Below, piece by piece: positions 14,470 to 18,550 of a DNA stretch of 18,550 nucleotides (positions are counted from its first letter, which is position 1; every line of letters starts with the position of its first letter). The notes beneath the pieces were generated by a model. It saw only the letters and a program-made list of their open reading frames with translations, searched no databases and was not told the origin of the DNA. Position numbers and translations under genes: made by a program. The stretch is from UBA11524 sp963590165 (GTDB lineage Bacteria > Bacillota > Clostridia > Christensenellales > Aristaeellaceae). The stretch lies in contig CAVANO010000003.1 in NCBI GenBank assembly GCA_963590165.1, forward strand, positions 1 to 18,550, in the 5' to 3' direction.

Positions 14470-15543
14470 ATGGCGGCATTTAAGGACAAGAAGAATGGCA
14501 CGTGGTATGTGCAATTTCGCTTCACGGACTGGCGCGGTGAACGTCAGCAGAAGCTGAAACGTGGCTTTGCATCGAAGAAGGAAGCGCAGAACTGGGAGCG
14601 CGAGTTCCTGATGCAGAAGCAGGCTGATGTGAACATGAGCTTTGAAAGCTTTGTGGAACTGTATGAGAAGGATGTGAAGCCCAAGCTGAAGCTCAATACC
14701 TGGCTCAGCAAAGAGCACATCATCCGTACGAAGATTCTGCCGTACTTCAAGAAGCGCAAGCGGTCGGAGATCACTGCACGCGATGTCATTGACTGGCAGA
14801 ACGAAATTCGGAAGATCACGAAGACGGACGGCGAGACCTACTCACCGGATTATCTCAAAAATGCGCACACCCAACTCAGCTGCATTTTCAACCACGCCAT
14901 AAAGTATTACGGTCTGCAGGTCAACCCTGCGGCAAAGGCCGGTACCATGGGAGGCGAGCAGCCGAAAGAAATGCTGTTCTGGACGAAGGAGGAGTATCTC
15001 AAGTTTATCGATGTCATGATGGACAAGCCGATGCTTTACTACGCTTTTGAGATTCTGTACTGGTGCGGAATCCGTGAGGGTGAACTGTTGGCGCTGACTC
15101 CCGCAGACTTTGATTTTAAAAAGAAGACGCTTCGCATCAACAAGTTATATCAGCGTTTGTAGGGTAAAGATGTCATTACCACGCCGAAAACGAAGAAAAG
15201 CAACCGTGTGATTCAGATCCCGGATTTCCTCTGTGACGAGATGCAGGACTACTTCAAGCAGTTATATGGTCTGGAGCCTGACAGCCGGCTCTTTCCGCTG
15301 ACGAAGCACACGCTGAAGCGCGGCATGGAGTTTGGCTGCAAGGAGGCCGGCGTCAAGGTCATCCGAATCAATGACTTGCGACACAGCCACGTTTCCCTGC
15401 TCATCAACATGGGGTATTCCGCCGTTGCGATCGGCAATCGTGTAGGGCATGAAAGCGTGGAAATCACTTGCCGTTATGCGTATCTGTTCCCAACCGTACA
15501 GAAGGAAATGGCTGAAAAGCTGAATATCGAGAGGAGAAATTGA
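14470..15543 (+). pseudogene. Tyrosine-type integrase interrupted by an in-frame amber codon
   Basis: The frame from ATG 14470 (after GAGGGGGAG) reads an Arm DNA-binding domain (1-50, MAAFKDKKNGTWYVQFRF), a SAM-like core-binding domain (about 57-150) and the start of the catalytic domain with Arg202 in CGIREGELLAL. Codon 231 is TAG (15160-15162). The same frame then continues without damage for 126 codons: TPKTKKSNR with the catalytic lysine, NDLRHSH (301-307), VGHES, and the nucleophile Tyr336 in CRYAYLFP. The HxxR box reads N-D-L-R, so the usual first histidine is Asn301. With readthrough the protein would be 357 residues, the normal length. As it stands only a 230-residue N-terminal fragment is made. 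A sequencing error or suppression of the stop codon are alternatives. Confidence 0.85.
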
Positions 15544-15545
15544 CC

Positions 15546-15881
15546 ATGTCACTGAAAAACAGAGACAATCACAACCGTTGGCGCAACAAAACTGTGGCAT
15601 TCCGTGTGTCGCCGGAGGAGGACACGCAGCTGGAAACGTTTGTAAAGTTCGCCGGGCTGACGAAACAGGACTACATCACCCGCCGTCTGCTTTGCAGAGA
15701 TGTGGTGGTACAGGGCAACCCCAGAGTGTACAAAGCGCAGCGTGATCAGCTGGCAGCCGTGCTGGAAGAACTCAAACGCATTGAAGCCGGTGCCGGCGTG
15801 AATGATGAACTGCTGGACGTCATTGAGATGATCGCCGTTATCATGGACGGGATGAAGGAGGAAAGCGCCTATGATGTATGA
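15546..15881 (+). CDS. Ribbon-helix-helix, MobC-like mobilization/accessory protein
   Basis: The start is ATG 15546, with GAGGAG ending 9 bases upstream and the integrase stop 2 bases before it. The 111-residue protein begins MSLKNRDNHNRWRNKTVAFR; the stretch KTVAFRVSPEEDTQLETFVK then FAGLTKQDYITRRLL has the strand-helix-helix pattern of ribbon-helix-helix DNA-binding proteins such as MobC and relaxosome subunits. The C-terminal half is a predicted helical region (LAAVLEELKRIEAG). It overlaps the next gene by 11 bases, so the two are translationally coupled. In this position it could act in mobilization or as the excisionase/regulator of the element; DNA binding is the only part I am fairly sure of. 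Confidence 0.6.
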   Translation: MSLKNRDNHNRWRNKTVAFRVSPEEDTQLETFVKFAGLTKQDYITRRLLCRDVVVQGNPRVYKAQRDQLAAVLEELKRIEAGAGVNDELLDVIEMIAVIMDGMKEESAYDV

Positions 15882-17052
15882 ATCCCAGGAAAAGAAAACG
15901 ACCGCCCTTCTTCCATCTGTTGGCGCAGATGGAGGGCAGTCGTCACGAAAGTTTACTGACCAAAGTATACCAGATGATAATCCGGAAATCAATCCCGATT
16001 CAGAAAGTCTGGAGGATATGCTCCGGAAAATGCGGCGTATGACCGATCCGCATTATCTGCATACCATCTCCATGACGGAGCTCTATCAGACCACCTATAA
16101 GAGCAGACCGCCGATCGTCGACGGTTTGCTCTATGCCGGAGCTTACATCCTGGCTGGTGCGCCGAAAATCGGCAAATCCTTTCTGGTGGCACAGATTGCC
16201 TATCATGTGAGCGTGGGCGAAAAGCTGTGGGAATACGAAGTCCATCAAGGTACGGTTTTGTATCTCACGCTGGAGGATGACTATCAGAGAATCCAGAGCC
16301 GCATGTTTATGATGTACGGCGTGGAGGATACCGACAAGCTCCACTTCGCAACAGCGGCCAATAAGCTGGGCGGTGGTCTTGACGAACAGTTGGATGGCTT
16401 TATGCTAGAGCATCCTGATACGAAGCTTATCATTATCGACACCATGCAGAAAGTCCGTGAGGCCGGCGGTGAAGCCTACAGTTATGCCAGCGATTATGAA
16501 GTTATCGGCAAGCTCAAGCTGTTTGCCGATAGGCATGGGATTTGTGTTTTGATCGTTCATCACACGCGGAAGCAACCAGCCGGAGACAGCTTTGAGATGA
16601 TCTCCGGAACAACAGGTTTGCTCGGATGTGCAGACGGCGCTCTGTTGATGCAGAAGAAAAAGCGCACTGCATTGGAGGCTACCGTTGATGTAGTCGGTCG
16701 TGATCAGCAAGATCAGGTTCTGTATCTCAAAAAGGATCCGGATACACAGATTTGGAATCTTGAAAAAGTTGAAAACGAGCTCCACAAAGAACCGCCGAAT
16801 ACCGTGCTGGAGGCAGTGTCCGGATTGGTTTCTACCGATAGAAGAGAATGGATCGGGAGTCCTACAGAACTTGCCGAGCAAGTCAATATCGGCATGGCGG
16901 CAAATACCCTTGCCAAGTATCTGAATGTCAAGTCCGGAAGACTACTGGAAGAGTACCATGTTGGCTATGAGAACAAGCCTCGACACGCAGGTCGCCAAGT
17001 GAAACTGACCTACATGTTGATCGACGAAGTCGAGTATGAGGTGACCGGATAA
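15871..17052 (+). CDS. RepA-like AAA-family ATPase/helicase of a mobile element
   Basis: The 393-residue protein has a Walker A motif AGAPKIGKS (95-103), a TVLYLTLEDD strand, a Walker B LIIIDTMQ and an IVHHTRKQ sensor segment, the pattern of hexameric RecA-fold ATPases of the AAA_25/RepA type, which act as replicative helicases of plasmids and integrative elements. The last 90 residues (WIGSPTELAEQVNIGMAANT..YLNVKSGRLL) look like a winged-helix DNA-binding tail. Residues 1-50 are low-complexity, and their coding sequence forms a strong hairpin. ATG 15871 lies 9 bases after AAGGAGG. The iteron-like repeat directly downstream is a plausible origin. It appears intact. Confidence 0.75.
   Translation: MMYESQEKKTTALLPSVGADGGQSSRKFTDQSIPDDNPEINPDSESLEDMLRKMRRMTDPHYLHTISMTELYQTTYKSRPPIVDGLLYAGAYILAGAPKIGKSFLVAQIAYHVSVGEKLWEYEVHQGTVLYLTLEDDYQRIQSRMFMMYGVEDTDKLHFATAANKLGGGLDEQLDGFMLEHPDTKLIIIDTMQKVREAGGEAYSYASDYEVIGKLKLFADRHGICVLIVHHTRKQPAGDSFEMISGTTGLLGCADGALLMQKKKRTALEATVDVVGRDQQDQVLYLKKDPDTQIWNLEKVENELHKEPPNTVLEAVSGLVSTDRREWIGSPTELAEQVNIGMAANTLAKYLNVKSGRLLEEYHVGYENKPRHAGRQVKLTYMLIDEVEYEVTG
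15899..15942. repeat. Long hairpin inside the first codons of the RepA-like gene
   Basis: CGAC-C-GCCCT (15899-15908) pairs AGGGC-A-GTCG (15933-15942), and after a four-base bulge CCATCTG (15913-15919) pairs CAGATGG (15926-15932) around TTGGCG: 16 paired positions in all. It falls at codons 10-24. It may control expression of the gene; no T-run follows. Confidence 0.55.
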
Positions 17053-17060
17053 ACCAAAGC

Positions 17061-17133
17061 GCGACGATAGCGACGGTCGCGACGGTGAAAATGATACCGT
17101 CAAAAACACCGTCGCTATCGTCGCAACCGTCGC
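17061..17133. repeat. Iteron-like inverted repeat array downstream of the RepA-like gene
   Basis: A perfect 17-base inverted repeat (17061-17077 and 17108-17124, GCGACGATAGCGACGGT and its complement) is overlaid by an 8-base unit GCGACGGT at 17070-17077 and 17079-17086 and its complement ACCGTCGC at 17108-17115 and 17126-17133. It starts nine bases after the stop of the ATPase gene. No T-run follows, so it is not an intrinsic terminator. A replication origin or protein-binding array is inferred. Confidence 0.6.
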
Positions 17134-17170
17134 GGACAGGATCGGATCAATGGGAGCGTCGGGAATTTAC

Positions 17171-17195
17171 TGCATTTATTGCATTTCCTGCATGA
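17171..17195 (+). repeat. Three TGCATT-type repeats at 9-base spacing
   Basis: TGCATTT (17171), TGCATTT (17180) and TGCATGA (17189) are evenly spaced, 38 bases after the inverted-repeat array. They may belong to the same origin-like region, or be chance low-complexity sequence. Confidence 0.3.
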
Positions 17196-17372
17196 GTGCG
17201 ACGAACGGTTTTTTCAGTTTTGTATTATGCGCGATGTGAGCGATTTGTTGGAATACGGTCATTTCATGCGAAGTCCGTTTCGTAGAATTAAGCACCGACA
17301 GGCGCGCTGCCGAAGATGAAATCTTCGATTTATGGAGTTTTGGGAAAGCTCCTCAACAAGCAAAATGAGAAG

Positions 17373-17395
17373 TTCCGTCTCCGGGCGGAATTTTT
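17373..17395 (+). terminator. Intrinsic terminator in the non-coding tract
   Basis: TTCCGTC (17373-17379) pairs GGCGGAA (17384-17390) around a TCCG loop and is followed by TTTTT. It would end a plus-strand transcript, either read-through from the ATPase operon or a short RNA. Confidence 0.7.
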
Positions 17396-17404
17396 CATTT
17401 TTGA

Positions 17405-17424
17405 GCGATCCTGTACAGGATCGC
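17405..17424. repeat. Perfect 20-base palindrome
   Basis: GCGATCCTGT is followed directly by its own reverse complement ACAGGATCGC, ten bases after the terminator T-run and before ATTGCTTGCGCAG. It is either a symmetric protein-binding site or a cruciform/hairpin at a mobile-element functional site. Confidence 0.5.
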
Positions 17425-17734
17425 ATTGCTTGCGCAGGTTATACCAAATCAAGAATTGCGGCGCGATGTGTGGAAAAGCACAGAGCTCATGCCGAATACC
17501 GTCACGCTTCGTTACAGTATTCGCAATCGCCTCCTGCAAGATGGTGGCATGCCGATTGCCAAGCAAGGGGGTGAACGAAATGTTCACTCCCTATATATGA
17601 CGATGGAGTAACACTAACTGTCTCTGTTATACCACGGATGTAAAGGGGGTACGTTATTTCCGTCGCTCTGCTCCGTCTGGACGCAAATGAGCGCAACCTC
17701 GTTTCAATCGAGGGTGGCTTCAATATTTTTTACA

Positions 17735-17768
17735 AAGGGGTCATTGAAACGGTGACCCCTTATTCTTT
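17735..17768 (+). terminator. Terminator-like hairpin upstream of the TetR gene
   Basis: AAGGGGTCA (17735-17743) pairs perfectly with TGACCCCTT (17753-17761) around a 9-base loop, followed by ATTCTTT. The T-tract is weak, so termination is likely but not certain. Confidence 0.5.
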
Positions 17769-17779
17769 CCTGTTCAGGT

Positions 17780-17798
17780 GTGTAACGAAACGTTATAC
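17780..17798. promoter_or_regulatory. Operator-like palindrome upstream of the TetR gene
   Basis: GTGTAACG-AAA-CGTTATAC is an inverted repeat with one mismatch in eight. It resembles both the promoter-proximal site (17852-17869) and a palindrome at 17493-17523. Confidence 0.45.
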
Positions 17799-17825
17799 TC
17801 CTGGCACGAGTTATACTAAAAACAT

Positions 17826-17853
17826 TTGACTTTTCACGGGAACGGCGTATACT
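17826..17853 (+). promoter_or_regulatory. Promoter of the TetR-family gene
   Basis: TTGACT (17826-17831) and TATACT (17848-17853) are 16 bases apart; the start is predicted near 17860, inside the adjacent palindrome. Confidence 0.7.
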
Positions 17854-17869
17854 GTAATCAACGTTACAG
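17852..17869. promoter_or_regulatory. Candidate TetR operator overlapping the -10 box and start site
   Basis: CTGTAA-TCAACG-TTACAG is an 18-base palindrome with perfect 6-base arms that overlaps the end of the -10 box. Binding here would block the promoter, which suggests autorepression. Confidence 0.55.
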
Positions 17870-17911
17870 AACGCTCGTTATAGAATGCAAATCACAGATT
17901 GGAGAGCTGTT

Positions 17912-18496
17912 ATGCCACCGAAAGCAAGATTTACAAAAGAACAGATAACGCAGACAGCGCTTGCTGTCGTTTCGCAAAAAGGAGTGCAGGCACTGACTGC
18001 AAAGGAGTTAGGTGCGGCTCTCGGCACATCCACTACACCGATCTTCACTGTCTTTTCTTCTATGCAAGAGGTACATGATACGGTTAAAGATGCCGCCTTG
18101 GCAAAGTTTGAAGAATACGCCGATAAATCGGAGCCGAGTCAACCGATTTTCAAGCAGGTAGGGATGCAGATGATTCTGTTTGCAAAGGAAGAACCTAAGC
18201 TGTATCAGTTCCTTTTCATGTTGCCTAACGAAGACACGCAGAACTTTGATGATATTTATTACAGCATTGGTCCGACGGCCACTGAATGTATTAGGGTTAT
18301 CGGGCAAGAATATGGGATGAATGCTGCAGATGCGAAGGTGCTGTTTGAACATGTTTGGATCCACATCTTCGGCATCGGTGCTCTGTGCGCTACAGAGATG
18401 TGCAATTTCTCTATTGAGGAAATATCCGCAATGCTGTCGGAGAATTTTATCGCAATGATGATGCTGATAAAGTCGGGCAAGCAAAATTTGAAGTAG
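17912..18496 (+). CDS. TetR/AcrR-family transcriptional regulator
   Basis: The start is ATG 17912 (MPPKARFTKEQITQTALAVV), after GGAGAGC; a longer frame from 17885 has no ribosome site. The 194-residue protein has the TetR N-terminal helix-turn-helix: FTKEQITQTALAVVSQKGVQ then ALTAKELGAALGTSTTPIF..FSSMQEV, followed by an all-helical ligand-binding domain (FAKEEPKLYQFLFML, FEHVWIHIFGIGALC). TetR proteins usually repress an adjacent efflux or stress gene and themselves. Here the palindromes at 17780-17798 and 17852-17869 fit autorepression. The regulated partner is not in the window; a new ATG at 18538 begins only four bases-of-codons before the edge and may be its start, but this cannot be judged. 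Confidence 0.88.
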   Translation: MPPKARFTKEQITQTALAVVSQKGVQALTAKELGAALGTSTTPIFTVFSSMQEVHDTVKDAALAKFEEYADKSEPSQPIFKQVGMQMILFAKEEPKLYQFLFMLPNEDTQNFDDIYYSIGPTATECIRVIGQEYGMNAADAKVLFEHVWIHIFGIGALCATEMCNFSIEEISAMLSENFIAMMMLIKSGKQNLK

Positions 18497-18550
18497 TGCA
18501 ACTTACCCCTTGCTTTTTACAACTTACAGGGCTGAATATGGATAATCTGA

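Larger units (their letters stand above)
14199..17765. mobile_element. Probable small integrative mobilizable element (or remnant) next to guaA
   Basis: Integrase, ribbon-helix-helix mobilization-type protein and RepA-like ATPase lie in one tight plus-strand operon 3' of guaA. They are followed by an iteron-like inverted repeat and a hairpin-rich non-coding tract, a module common in clostridial integrative mobilizable elements. No relaxase gene is visible. No second copy of the guaA 3' end was found inside the window, so the right end is not fixed and the coordinates are approximate. Element status is inferred. Confidence 0.5.
17200..17779. other. Hairpin-rich non-coding tract
   Basis: No frame here has both a ribosome site and protein-like composition. 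The tract instead holds closely packed hairpins: CGAAGAT-GAA-ATCTTCG (17311-17327); an 8-base stem around GGG (17334-17352); a terminator (17373-17395); a perfect 20-base palindrome (17405-17424); an imperfect 31-base palindrome (17493-17523); AGGGGGTGAAC/GTTCACTCCCT (17566-17592); CCTCG-TTTCAAT-CGAGG (17697-17713); and a 9-base stem at 17735-17761. Structured RNA, an origin of transfer, or both are possible. Confidence 0.45.

Noticed and set aside
15160..15162. Programmed amber recoding (for example pyrrolysine) in the integrase
   Set aside because: No recoding signal or suppressor gene is visible, and a second active-site substitution favours plain decay.
17502..17723. Minus-strand 73-codon frame and plus-strand frames at 17316-17611
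   Set aside because: No ribosome site and no protein-like composition; the region is dominated by hairpins.
1..18550. CRISPR arrays, rRNA or tRNA genes
   Set aside because: No regularly spaced repeats of array size and no tRNA or rRNA signatures were seen on either strand.

Overview
The window suggests a gut-type, moderately GC-rich Firmicute of class Clostridia (Oscillospiraceae/Ruminococcaceae-like; family-level placement is an inference). Reasons: strong AGGAGG-type ribosome binding sites, a beta-mannooligosaccharide operon of the Ruminococcus/Roseburia kind, and mobile-element proteins typical of clostridial conjugative and mobilizable elements. I could not run any database search, so all family names rest on motifs and recalled family features.

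Layout. (1) 1-1378, minus strand: the N-terminal 393 codons of a MATE-family efflux transporter, with a textbook promoter and an unusual leader carrying two tandem hairpins. (2) about 1461-6118: the wreck of a TnpX-type (large serine recombinase) conjugative or mobilizable element. It holds pieces of a sigma-70-like protein, an unidentified protein, a CHC2-type primase, two small accessory proteins, the C-terminal coiled coil of a relaxase, a TnpW-like protein and a serine recombinase. Several of these keep both gene ends but lack the middle. (3) 6191-12300, minus strand: an intact five-gene operon for mannan oligosaccharides (cellobiose 2-epimerase, LacI-type regulator, GH130 mannooligosaccharide phosphorylase, GH130 mannosylglucose phosphorylase, SGNH acetylesterase) with a consensus promoter and operator-like repeats. 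(4) 12493-14130, plus strand: guaA, GMP synthase. (5) about 14199-17765: a probable second, small mobile element lying just 3' of guaA, with a tyrosine integrase broken by an amber codon, a ribbon-helix-helix mobilization-type protein, a RepA-like AAA ATPase, an iteron-like inverted repeat and a hairpin-rich non-coding tract. (6) 17780-18496: a TetR-family regulator with its own promoter and operator-like palindromes.

How the genes work together. In the mannan operon the epimerase converts mannobiose to mannosylglucose, one phosphorylase shortens mannooligosaccharides, the other splits mannosylglucose, and the esterase would strip acetyl groups so that the phosphorylases can work. The products are mannose 1-phosphate and glucose. 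No endo-mannanase or sugar transporter is in the window, so these must lie elsewhere. Both mobile regions look immobile today: the serine recombinase has lost most of its catalytic domain, and the tyrosine integrase has a premature stop plus a substituted active-site histidine.
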